A stretch of DNA of 64,000 nt from the NCBI RefSeq assembly GCF_964656455.1, contig NC_135717.1:8151033-8215032 (forward strand). Reading direction: 5' to 3'. This document shows, piece by piece, positions 22,288-33,800 of this stretch. The position numbers and the translations under genes are program-made. The DNA is from Halichoerus grypus (lineage: Eukaryota; Chordata; Mammalia; Carnivora; Phocidae). Position 1 is the stretch's first letter; each line of letters opens with the position of its first letter. The notes below the pieces were generated by a model that saw only the letters and a list, made by a program, of their open reading frames with translations, was not told the DNA's origin and ran no database searches.

Positions 22288-23899
22288 ATGGCTCCGGTGG
22301 CCTTCAGTGTTTTCTTGGGCTTGCTGTCTCCCCTTCCAGAGGCCCGATTCCTGGGACCCAGCTGGCGGTCTCCTCGGGCAGTGGGACCCCCATGGTGGGT
22401 TCACCCGGCTCAGGGGTGAAATCCACTGAGATCCAGTGTGGTCCGCTTCTTCCATGGCCTCGCCTTGCTGGAAGATGAAAGTGGGCTCCCTGGGTGCTAA
22501 GCAGGCTGCCTCTAGGGTCCCTGGTACACTTCCAGATGCAGGCACTGATTTGCCTGTAGGAACATCATCATAGTGGCGCCACAGGAGGGGCCCCACTGGG
22601 TGAGCTGTGGTCACTCAGCACAGGCCAGGCTGCTTCTGCATCGGGGGACATGTGTGCACGTGTGCGACCATCGGATCAGGCTCTCATTTTACCCCACTCA
22701 TGAACCTCGGTGGTGGGTGGTGATGAACAGTAGTCAACTCGGGCTGGAAGGAAAAGGTGACTTTGCTGGGGGGCGGGGGGAGAAAGAGATGTGTTTCTGG
22801 ACTGCAGTGCATACTGGTCTAGGATTGTATAAAAACCTACAGGAAAAGGCTTGCTTTCAAAAACAACGAAAGGCACACAGGACCCAAAGCACAAGAATAT
22901 CCAGAATGCATTATATAACGCGCTCCACTGAAAGGAACATTTTGAACAAACTTAGGAAAAGGATTTTTAAAAATGGCTTTCATAAAAATACTGCTAGGGA
23001 TGGGTCATAGGGTTTGGAGAACTTGCCTTCAGAAAGTTCCGTTCCAGTGTGTTGACTGGTGATTGAAGCGGGTGGTGGGACCTTCGGAAGTCCGTATTCT
23101 CTAGAAACAACTGACCACCTCAGGAAGGACCATGCTAAGCAAGTTTGGAGGCGGGTGCACGGCCCCCGCAAAAGTGGGCTTTGGGGGCCTTTCCTCCTTA
23201 TCGCTCATCCCCCAGACCCCTCTCCCTGGCCTCGTAAAGAAACAGATGGTGCGCCAGGAATAGCTCAGAAGTCACGTTGGCTCCTGGCTGTATAAAGAGA
23301 AAGAACTGGGACCATAAAAATTTGAAATCTCCCAGGAAAGGAAATTACTCCCTCAATGAAATATCGATGTAGAGGGAGCATTTAAGAAGACAAAAATTAT
23401 GAACCCAGATTCAAGTTGAACCAGATACTATACTATAACCTTTTTGAGAATTGTTAATTTAAAAGCAAATAGAATGAAATATAGACGATAAAAGCAAATT
23501 AAATCATTTTTATGCTTCCTGGGGTTTTTGCGTCACGTGATTGGAAGGGCTAATAGGGAAGAGCAAGTTTTGGACCAAGGACTGGGGCTCCTGTCAGATC
23601 AGGCACAGGCTGTGACCCTTTAGGGGCGGGAGAGAATCGAGCTGAGCTCAGGCCTGCCCCGGGGTTAGAAGCTCTGCAGATCCAGAGCGGGCTCCAGAAC
23701 CGAATCCTGGGTGACAAGCATTTTCTCCAGCAGAGCTTGCCTGTCCCCTGTCCCACCAGAGGGAGCAGATGTTTGAGAAAAGGTGTCTTTGTCTGATTGA
23801 TTGCGGGGTGCCCCCCAGCAGTCGATATTTAATGTGGAGTAGGGGAAGCTGGGGCCAGGTTGCATGTTCCTACCTGCAGGAATAAACAATTCTTTTGAA
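22288..23899. other. Unassigned intronic sequence
   Basis: GC-rich to 22700, then mixed. A palindromic ATCGAT lies at 23363-23368. No repeat or exon recognised. Confidence 0.45.
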
Positions 23900-24450
23900 A
23901 CATCACTAGAGGGGGAAAAAAAAAGGCAGCTTAAGATTTATCTGAAAAGGAAGTGGGAAGTTTAAGTTGCTGGAGATCTCATTACTGTCTGTCTCGCTAA
24001 CCGTAATTAAAAAATGCCTGAATGATCTTAATAACACATGATTCAGCTGACAAGCACTAATTGCCCGGTATCAGGCCAAGAGAAGATGAATGTTGTCAAG
24101 AAAACCACAAGTCAGACAAGCTGATTCTCTCTTAGTCTGACACCGTGTTCCCATGTACAGACCAGTTTTTACTGGAGCCCTTCCAGCATCAGAAGAAGGT
24201 CTTTACCTTCCCATTAATTTTCATCGCTGGCAGGCCTGAGTTGTTTGTGACGGGCTGTTCTCATTACTCCTGCTTGCCGGCTCTCGTGCCCCGGTCTGCA
24301 GACAAAATGTAAATATGTTTCTTGCTCTTATCTTGGTCCTTTTTTAAGAAAAGAAATCCGTTCCCATTCAGTCCTAATGCCCCGGTGGGCTTGTCAGTGA
24401 ATTACATGGCATTTGGGAATTGATTTTCTGACTCTCCCGATTTGTCAGGA
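23900..24450. promoter_or_regulatory. Candidate conserved non-coding block
   Basis: Repeat-free, with a compact run of recognisable binding-site cores: TAATTA at 24004, atgattcagctga near 24039 (MAF/AP-1-like) and CTAATTG at 24057. This texture is typical of deeply conserved enhancers in developmental transcription-factor genes. Not verified by alignment. Confidence 0.4.
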
Positions 24451-26099
24451 ATTTCTTCTGCCTTTTCAGCAATTTGACAGGACCTGTTGGGCCACCGAAT
24501 CATGTGATTGGGTCTTCTGTCTGCAAAGAAAAGGGAACGAAGAACTCCGAGTGTCACTTGGGCCTCCAGAAACCTCCTTGGAGGGGGAGGGGGTGATCTG
24601 TGAAGATGGGAGTGGGGAGGGATCATGACGTTGGCTCCTTCCTGCACTTCCACAGGACGGCCGCGTCACTTTGTCACACTAGAACTGAATCATAGTCTGA
24701 GTCCAGCACTGAAACTCCGTTCCAAAAACAGGGGCCACGTGCCCCTGTGCTCTGAGCAGCGCGCTGGTGGGAGAAGGGGCCGCATCGATGATGACGCCCT
24801 TGCAGGCCCTGACTGTCCCCCGTGGCCCTTGGCCCCAGGCCCCGAGCCCAGGAGGAGGATGGACGCAGCACCTGCCCTCGCCCAGGCTGGGCGGACCTCT
24901 GCAGGAAAACACCGTGGCAGAGCATGCCGAGTCCTGACCAGCCCCTGGGACGGCCTCGTCCCTGCCTCCTGGAGAGGCAGGCCACCTGGGAATGGAGAGT
25001 TTGGCTCAGAAACCTGGCAGAGCTAGCTGGGCCCTGGCTGTGGGGCCAAGGGCATGGTTCTCGCCATCTCTGAGCCAGTGGCCTTGTCTGAGAAAAGGCC
25101 TCCTTGGGTGGAGCTGGGGTCTCCATGCGGGAAGGCTCATTGGGACAGTGCTTAGCACAGCACTTGGCACCAAGGGGCCAGTCCGTGTTACTCCCCTGTG
25201 ACTAGCTAGCAGGGTTGGGGGATGAGAGCCCAGTGCAGTGTGGCCCATGTCGGGAGCCCAGTGACTTGCTGCAAAAGGAGCTGCTCTCCTAGTGGAGGAG
25301 GCTGATAAGGCTAGTAAATAAATAAGCATAGCATGGTAAGTCAGCCCACCGACTCAGTGAAGCGACAGGGACTAGTCGCCTAGCGTTCCCTGCTGGAGGG
25401 TGGATGACCAGCTGACGGGAACACCGTGGAGCCACCCCCACACAGAGCTTTCGCTTTAGCCTACTTAGCGTGTCTCTTGTCAGAGACCTATTTTCCTGAA
25501 ATTAAAAAAAAAAAAAAGGGAAATTTGCGGTGATCATCAAATACCGTCAGTGTGACTTCATCATAGAAAAGAAAGAAATCATGAAGTTTTGCATGAAAGT
25601 TGTGCCTGGTCTCCCACTCAGAGCGTGAGTTTGGTGGCCTCTGTCATTACCTTTTTACTTTGAAACCCGAGACCCTGTGCGGTGCCGCACGCAGGTGCTC
25701 AGGATGGGAGCCGCTGATGCGTGCGTGCCAGGAGGACCCGACGCGGGAGTGTGTGAGTGGTCCCTGCTCCATGATCAGGATCATCGTTTCGTGATGACCT
25801 CGTGACCTCTGGAGGCCTGGACTCCCCTACCTCAGGTTGTCCTGGGATTTGAGACTCAGGAATAAAGCCTTTTGCAGGCTTCTGGAAGCATATTCTAAGA
25901 AACAGCACCTCTGTGTGGTGGTATGTCCCCTTTGTCGTGTAATATATGCAGAGCCCTGAGTCACTGGAAACCGGGACTGGAGAATCCAGGCCAGTGACTG
26001 ATTTCCAACCTCAACCTTACAGGCTCAGTTTTCAAAACTGTAGGCTCTGAAGGGGATGGTTGTTCATTTAATCTTCATATCTCACCAAATTTTTGTGTG
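24451..26099. other. Unassigned intronic sequence
   Basis: GC-rich at 24600-25100, containing ATCGAT at 24784-24789. A MIR-like scrap may lie at 25140-25200 (cagtgcttagcacagcac). No exon recognised. Confidence 0.45.
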
Positions 26100-26350
26100 T
26101 AGGAGTGGTGCTCATCACCCTGATTTTTTTTTTTAATCGAGTTATTTATATTATGGGGCGAGTCTGTCACACGGTCTGAATGCGGAATGTTGCCATCTTT
26201 TTAATCAGAACCCTGGCAGTAATTTCTGTTTACAATAGAGCTATTGAAATTATATTGGGATGAAACTAGCATAATATAGAAATTGTTGGCTTGCATGAGA
26301 TTTTTATAATATGTACATGCAGACAAAGTTTGGCTTTAGTTCAGAAGGCT
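26100..26350. promoter_or_regulatory. Candidate conserved non-coding block
   Basis: AT-rich, repeat-free, dense in TTAAT/ATTA-type cores and long A/T words (ctattgaaattatattggg, gcataatatagaaattg). A similar short stretch follows at 26870-27010. Inferred from texture. Confidence 0.3.
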
Positions 26351-27739
26351 ACTTGTGTTTATTGTTGTGGTTTTATTAGCTCATGTTAGAGAGCCCCCAC
26401 AGTGTGCCAGATGCTATTGAGAAATTCCGGGGAATGGAGGCCCTGGCCACAGACCTCGAGATCTCTCTCGTCTTATCTGTAGTTAAAAGAGTCCTCCTGA
26501 TGGATTCCCAGAAATAATCTGATTCCAGAACTCTTTGCTCTTCTTCTCCCACGATTTGATATGTGCTTTTCTTTCTCTCTGGTAATTGCCACAGTGCTGG
26601 TTTGTAGACAGGGTGGGGAAGGCATTGTGCTCCTGGGGGAGGGGTGTGAGGCTGGGGGTGGGGGGGGCTCATCTCGGAGACCTGGTGCAGTTTTGGACAG
26701 GTGATTATTTAACCCCTCGCAGGGCAGGTGAGTGTTGCACCCGCCATCCGCACCGTATCCTGTGCAGAGTGCCTGGGAAGGCAGGCTTCCCTGAGAGAGC
26801 AGAAGGAGCTAATAGGTGGGGCTTTGAGACAGAAATGCACGTGATTGTCAATTTCATGGATTACAGTTAATTCTGTTTAATGTCCTTTTTGCCCCCCTTC
26901 TTTTTGCAAAGTCCTGTGCATCATAGAACATTGACTTTAGCGTAGAAGTGCTTAATACTTGATTTGGCACTTTAATGGATATTTACACAATCACACCACA
27001 GATGTTGGATAAACAGGGGATTTGTTCTAATGAGATCTTCAGTGATTCGAAGCCATTTTCCCCCTTGCCTTCTGGAATCCTGGGCTCCACTTCTGCCTAG
27101 TTGTGGTGGTGCCAGGGCCGCAGAATGCTCTTCTCTGGAGCGTTCCGCTCACTCTGGGCTCCTCACTTCCTCACTGGGTTTCAGGCACTTTGAAGCACAA
27201 GCTTCCTCTTTTGTCTGTGTGTGCCTTCTGCAGCGCCTGGGTCTGTGATTTGCATGTAGCGGAAATATTTGTTGAACTGAATTATTTTTACACATGAGCC
27301 TTTCATGTGGCCAACGTTTTGAGGTCTGTTTCCTTTGGCCGGAGGCGGGGAGAAATCTTCCCATTCCCCGAGGGGCATCAATAGCTTCAGGTATAGGGGT
27401 GCCCTGCTCAGGGAGGATTTCCGGCCAGGAGGGGGCACAAGGTGAGTGCCCACATCGCCCAGGGCAGTGTTTAGGCAGAGACGAGGGTGACTTGTCAATG
27501 GTGACGCTCAACAGGAAGGTCTCGAGGCCTTTGGATGGACGCTGTAGGAGAAGCGGTTCCTCCTGTGGGCCAGAGGGGAAAGGGAAGAGGGAAGGCATCG
27601 GAGACCCCAGATTTCTCTTGTCCTTCAAGCCCCAGCTCAGTGCTGTCGAGATTTCCTCTTCGTATCTTGTGAATTAGCCAGTAGATAATCCACGTCTTCC
27701 AAGGATATTTTGCCCTGCTCTTTCTGATGAGACCCTTGG
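26351..27739. other. Unassigned intronic sequence
   Basis: A weak L2-like scrap is possible at 26370-26450 (cacagtgtgccagatgct). G-rich at 26630-26670. Otherwise nothing recognised. Confidence 0.4.
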
Positions 27740-27880
27740 CATGAAGGAATAATAATAATAGCTCAGGCTTATGGAATATTCCCTCTGTGTGCTGGGGACT
27801 GTTCTAAGCTCTTCCTGTCTTCCAACGCGGTCAGTCCTCACCAGGAGGAAAGTGAGGCTCAGGTGGCAGTTCTAGCCCCA
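27740..27880 (-). repeat. MIR
   Basis: aataataataatagctcagg, ctgtgtgctggggactgttc, taagctctt and aggaaagtgaggctcagg follow antisense MIR. Confidence 0.75.
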
Positions 27881-29049
27881 GGGTCCCTGTGTCCCCCACC
27901 TCACCCCCTTGAAGACACTCTGCGAGTGGCAGGGGAAGTTTCCCAGGCCTCTCCCGCCTCCTGATAGACCCGAATGTCTGCGCCGTTGTGAGCCCAGAGA
28001 CCTTGGCACATGTCAGTCCCAGCCTCGGGTACCTGCAGCAGGCCCCACCCCCGCCCCCGCCCACTGAAAACTTCCAGTCCAGTGTGAAGCCCCCCACGGG
28101 CGGTGTGTATTTGGAAAGTCCCGATCTTGTAAGAATCCATCTCAGCCTGGCTGAAGTTGGATTTTATCCCCGAGAATGCTACAGCCCTGGGATGGGGGAG
28201 AGGAGTATTGGGGTCAGGCGGGCTCTGGCCTTTGTAGGGGGCCCCACACGGCCACTCCTGTCCCTTTCCTCCCACCGGCTCTGGGTCACGTTCACCTCGC
28301 TGCGATTTGGAGGCAGCCCGAGAGCTCACACCGTTTTCTGGCCCGCCACGGTTTAATGCTGCTCCATGGTGACAGAAGGAGCCCTCAGGACTCAGCCACA
28401 GCGCAGCCCCCACCCCGTCCCAAGCACAGATCCAGGGAAGCAGTTGTGCCCAAGAATAGATGTTCTTGCAAATGGGATCCCTGCACTGCACCTCTGGCCT
28501 GGTGGACGCTGGAAGTGAGGCTTTAAAGGAGCTCCGTGAGTGGAAGATTCTGGAGGGGTGACCCTGACCAGTGCCATTTCTCCTCTGCCCATTCCCTTCT
28601 GAATTGTGTGTTGACAAAGAGGGAGAGAGCCACCCAGGACACCGGCATCAGCCCTGGGACCGCCTGCATGAACCCCAGGCCACGGATGCCCCCTGACCCT
28701 GAAGGGGGCTTCCAGGAGGAACCAGTGGGCAGGACAGAATCCACAGCCACTGTGCGGTACAAGCCGTTCCATCTGCGTCTTCCTGCAGGATTTGTTCTCC
28801 AGCGGCATTCCTTACTCTTAGTACCTGGGGACTGAAAAACCAAGACCAAACAGCATCTAGTGATGAAAATGACCTTGATTTTGCTTAGAATAAGCTTTCA
28901 ATTCTTAGGTGTCTTTGGGTTTACGTGCAGCTCAGCAGTCATGGGCACCTTGGTAGGCTCACTCTAGGAGACCATCCAACGCTAAGAAATTGTGATGTAG
29001 AAAGTTGAATTTAGGGATCTCCAGGCTCAAACTCACTGAGGGGCAGGAA
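27881..29049. other. Unassigned GC-rich intronic sequence with a C-run cluster
   Basis: 28043-28062 has four C runs of at least 3 spaced by single bases, a G-quadruplex motif on the minus strand. A 238-codon minus-strand open frame (27901-28617) lacks any recognisable domain and is not called. Confidence 0.5.
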
Positions 29050-29115
29050 GGTCACTAAACATTTTTAAGTGTTTTCCTTGTTGCCGGGCACTGTGCTTCA
29101 TCTCCTTTAATTCCA
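29050..29115 (-). repeat. MIR/L2 scrap
   Basis: aaacatttttaagtgttttc then gccgggcactgtgcttcatc matches antisense MIR-type sequence. Confidence 0.4.
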
Positions 29116-29294
29116 CTGGCTATTAAACTAAATTCCTATTTGCTTTCAGGTTTGCATACATCCGTATATTCGTGTTTACGTATAAATGAATGTATTTAAC
29201 GCTTAGTGCTTTCCTGTCTTTCTCCTTGTCTATATTGTCAGCCTGAGTCTCTTGTTCACTGTGGAGATCGAACTTCCTAAACTGGAGGAGCGAA

Positions 29295-29375
29295 CAAATG
29301 AGGCTCCGTCTTTCCTTTCTCCCCAGGGTCTGGCACATAGGAGGTGGTTGTTCAAGTTCGCTGAATCCAAGCGGT
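29295..29375 (+). repeat. L2 3' end
   Basis: ctccccagggtctggcacat, aggaggtggttgttcaagtt and gctgaatcc match the sense L2 end. Confidence 0.6.
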
Positions 29376-30999
29376 TCTCACAAAACCCTACCTCACAGGA
29401 CTTGGTATTACCCGTTGTTTTGCAGATTAGGAAATGATGCTCCGAGAATCCCACCCCCATGCAGGCGCGCGCCCCCCCACCCCCGGATGGGAAGAAACAC
29501 CCCCTTCCTCCAATCCAATGCCTTGGTCTCTGTACCACAACTCTGTCTCCAGGGGCACGTGAGCTTTTGGGTTGGTTTTCTCCGCCCTCCTTTAGTTTTT
29601 GGGTTTTTTGGTTTTTTGTTTGTTTTTTTAACTTTAAGCTTTAAAGGATTCATAAAATAGACTTGAGAAGCGTATACCACTTTTTCCTCTTCCTAAAACA
29701 TCCAGTGCATGTGAAGTGCTCAGGAAATAATTTCTTAGAAGGAACCCTGCCGTTGCAAACATCATATTGCTGGTTGCATGCAGGGTGCAGGAACTCTCCT
29801 TTAATAAATAATGATGGGAGGTGCTCTGTTTTCTGGAAATCCAAGCTTTCCTACCCCTGCTCAGCTTAGATGGGCTATCAGGGTCTTTGTAGCAGAGACA
29901 CGGCTGCCCCAACAGTAGAACCATTTCTTCTGGTGTGTGGTGGGGCATCCCAAATGATGTGGTTGGAAAGCCAGTGGCAGGCAAGGACTGGAAGAAGAGA
30001 GTGCGAGGGAAAACATGGGGTCACCGACGAACAGGTCATAACACCAGGGCGGCCTGATGTGGGATAGCACACAGACATGAGGAGCCCTGAAGTCTGCAGA
30101 GACCTCAAGAGCTGGGGGTGCTAGGGAGTCTGTCGGCTCAGAGCAAGAACCCCCATACTGGCACAGTGGGGTAAGCGGACATTGGTCAGAGAAAGGGCAG
30201 GCGTCAGTTCCAGAGGTAACAAAATCCCAGACAGTGACCAAAATGGGGACAAGAGAGCTTGCGGGTCAGAGCAGACTGGCAGGAGGACTCTTGCCCCCCC
30301 ATCCCCTGCTCCCTCCTGCCTTGGGTCCAGCCTGACTTGATAGCCGAGCCTGCTTTCTGTCCTGGGCAGGAGTCAGGGCTGGAGGGTACAGAGTACCTGG
30401 CAGCCCTGCACCAGATTGATTGGGATCAGAGCGATACACGTGCCTTACGATTTTAAGTTACTGCGTTTGTGTGTTAGTACGGGGCAAAATGGAGGGTCCC
30501 CTTTATAAAACGTATATACGATCTGGCTGGAAAAATAGCAGCTTGAGTCTACTTTGTGTGGCTTCTCTCACTGCTAGAACACAAATCTACTTTCCTATTT
30601 TCTGAATAGCATTTCTTTGAGTTTTTAAATCCTTACGTACTTAATGAACCGGACAGGGTAACCTCAGACCTCTCCAGGGCTGTGGTTACTGCCATCTCCT
30701 TTCTCACTTGACCTGCTAACCTGAGATCTTTTTTATTTCTGAAGTGTGGTTTGACATTGTTTAAGCTGCCACTTGCTTCTTATTTTCGACTCTTCTTTTG
30801 GCACTTAAGTAGGATGCCTTAATTCTTAGTGTTAGATCACTTAGCAGATTTTTTTTGCTTTCTTTTTAAAAAATGTTTTTGTATCACGTTTTGAACATTT
30901 TCCTATGGAGGTATCTTTTAGAATTACTACAGGGCCTGTGATTCTGTTCTCAAAGATGTTTAACTATCAGATGTAGACACCAAACGCACTTTGTTTAAT
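29376..30999. other. Unassigned intronic sequence
   Basis: A T/G low-complexity stretch lies at 29590-29635. The rest shows no recognised exon or repeat. Confidence 0.45.
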
Positions 31000-31200
31000 C
31001 ATTTATTTAGAACTCCAACCCAGGGAAGTCTGTTGAGAACGAGCTCCAGAGAGAGGGCAGATTGGACGAAGAGTCATTTACTGATGGGTGTGGACTTCTG
31101 ACCTGTACTAGGTGCTGCAGGGAGTCCAAGGATAAATAAGACAGCCCCCGTCTCCTAGAGGTGTGCTCAGTAGGGCCTGGAAGACCCACTAATAACTGAA
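31000..31200 (-). repeat. Probable L2
   Basis: tttaatcatttatttagaac at the start and gtactaggtgctgcagggag, ataaataagacagcccccg, tctcctagag further in match antisense L2. Confidence 0.55.
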
Positions 31201-31524
31201 AACCACGCAGAACATGCCATGTGGCCAAAGAGTGTGGACAGGGGAGAATAGGGAAGGATTCATGGGGCTCTTGGATTCAAATATTAAATTTGGGGCGGTA
31301 GTCTTTTATTTTAATTTTTCCCCCTAAATTCAACCAAATGGATGACATGTTGGTTTTTAAACCAGTTGGTGTGGGTGTTGAATTTCTGTACGGAGAACAT
31401 CTGCTCGTTTTTTTCGTCGTCTCTTCCATTGCGTAGTGTCCATAAACGTTAAAGTGCCTTCCTTGTACCGCTTTGTTGTTGCTTCTGCTGTTAATGAACT
31501 GGGTGGCCATGGTTTGCTTCACAT

Positions 31525-31645
31525 AGACTCTAGACTGGAAGCCCCATGTGGGTAGGGGGCGGTGCCCATTTTAGCTTTTTGTCCCCACAAAGGGACACAG
31601 CAGAGGCGGGGGAATCACTAGATCCTTGTTGAGTGAGTCAGATCC
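31525..31645 (+). repeat. L2 3' end
   Basis: tagactggaagccccatgtg, ggtagggggcggtgcccatt, ttgtccccac and ccttgttgagtgagtcag match sense L2. Confidence 0.7.
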
Positions 31646-31649
31646 CAGG

Positions 31650-33800
31650 AGCGTCTCTTACGAGTTTAAGGGCGAGGCTGTCCACGTCCTGTCCCTTTCC
31701 TTGCTCTGAGCTGACTGATGGCAAGCGGAGGACGCTGGACTTCTTGAGAAAATGGCACCTAGAAGCGATTTGTTGGTCCGATTCTTTTCATTTTAGGTTT
31801 AGTATTGCTCCTTTTTCTCCCATTTGGTGAAGTGGTGTAATGCTTTAGCACATTTTAAATAAGATTACACAAGCTGCTGTTAGTTGGCATCAAGTGTCTT
31901 TTAATCTGGAGAGAAAATGTTACCTCCTTCATTTGCAAAGCAGAGTGTTTGTGGTACCATATTCCAGAGTGTCTTTTGGTTGTTCTGTTTTTCAAAACTT
32001 ACTGTGGGCTTCTAATTACCCTCATTTAGACGACCAGGGCAGAAATTGCCACTTCAACAAGAAAATTTTGTAATGAGCCAGAGGAAATGGGCTCATCATT
32101 ACTACATTATGTGCAGCCTAAAAATCTATGTGGATTTTTATTTCATGAGAAAGTGACTGTTTAATTGAAAAATGCTGTTAAAGTGTACTTTCCCCTTCCC
32201 ATCAGTCGGTTGTTAATGCTTATACATCCAAGCTAGAGTCAGTTGAAATTGGTGCCCCTTTGCCAAAATACTTCTTTTCTCCTCATTGCTTGTGCAGAAT
32301 TCTGTGGTGGTAGATCTATTTTTGTTTAATTAGGCCCTGCAAGAATATGAAGGAGAGCTGTATTTAAATTTTTAGACCATTAAAGGGCCTAAAACTCTCC
32401 TAGATGAAAGGCACAAAAAAAAATTAACTTTAATATTTATTATATGGATAAAACCAATAGGGAGAACATTTCCAGAAAACCTTTTCTCTTGTTCCTTCTT
32501 CAGACGGCTGGCTAAGATTAATAGCAGGCCAGAAAGCAGGCATGTTTGCTACTTTCTCTTGTTCTGTTACCAGGAAATAACTCGAAGAGGGAATAGAAAC
32601 TCTCAGTCTCCTTGCATTTTGGGGGGCAGGTTATAAATTGGATAACTCACTGATACAATAAAATGGTGGTTGATAACATGGCCATATTTTCCTCTCTGAT
32701 GGGGGATGGTCCTCTAATTTCTGCTTCGATTGGGACTCCTTTTAAAATGGTAACCTAGAAAACAAAACCATGTGCAAAATACTTGCCTGGCAAATAGAAA
32801 GTTCTTAGAACCACCGGTTCCAGTGGCATCAAGCAGGCCACTGGCGCCAGAGAAGCTCGGTGGGAAGCGTGTCCGGGGCACGGCCTGTGAATATTCCTTT
32901 CATCGCTGGGGCAGCTGTACCCAGTGGGGCTGTGGGTTAGCCGGAGACTTTTGTAGAATAACGGACAAGACCTAGTTGCATCAGGTGCCGACGATGGGCT
33001 GAAAGAAGGAAGGGGAGATCCCCGCCTGGCTCGAGCTCTCGTAGTCCCCCTGTCCGTTCGAGTCCCCAAACTGGATTGGCTGTTGTGACGGAAAAGATTG
33101 TCAGCACTATGTAAATGAGAAAGAGGGATGAAAGTGCATCTCATGCAGATAATTTCTGTGTAGATAATTTGCCATAAAAATTTATATTGCAGTCCTTAAA
33201 ACCTTCGGAGATTTAGTCTGTCTAGGGAAAGGTGATTTATATGGTATTAAAACACTTTTTATGTTCCAGTCCTTTAGATTTAATGTTTATTGCCTATAAA
33301 AATGAAATCTTCTTGTGGATATTTAAAAGTTTTGGTACTGTGCAAAATATATATTCACGTTAGAGCCTGAAACGCTTTGGAGATGTTGTAAATAAGTGGC
33401 AGATTCTTTGCTCCAAAGTCCGTGCAGCTGTCTGGGCCCGTCTGTGCTTTGCACACTTAAGAGGTTGCACAGGTACCATGTCTCGTCACCATGGTGAGGT
33501 TGCCAGGTAGGAAAATGTCTTATGTGGGGATTGTGTTGGGGTTTTTTTCCCCCCTTTTTTTAATTAGCTAACAAGTCTAGAGGTATTCTGATTCTCCAGA
33601 AACTTATGCAAGGTGTGACCAGAATTTCATTCAGATCTGTAGCAGTACATGAATTATGACCCAGGCTTTAACGGCTGGAAGTGCTTTGGTGATGCACAAT
33701 CAAGTGCAGAGCCGTCTTTGGACTTTTTGCAGGCCCTCAGATTCATAAGTAATAGCACGCTTTCGTGCTGGTCTTAAATAAAACCTTCACGGGTAAATCA
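31650..33800. promoter_or_regulatory. Long repeat-free AT-rich block, candidate regulatory region
   Basis: About 2.1 kb without a recognisable mobile element, the longest such AT-rich stretch here. It carries many homeodomain-like cores, e.g. ggcttctaattaccctc (32009) and actgtttaattgaaaaatg (32156). No ORF of interest. It may contain several conserved non-coding elements; this is an inference needing alignment. Confidence 0.4.

Noticed and set aside
27901..28617. 238-codon minus-strand open frame
   Set aside because: GC-rich random ORF with no recognisable domain; opposite-strand frames of similar length overlap it.
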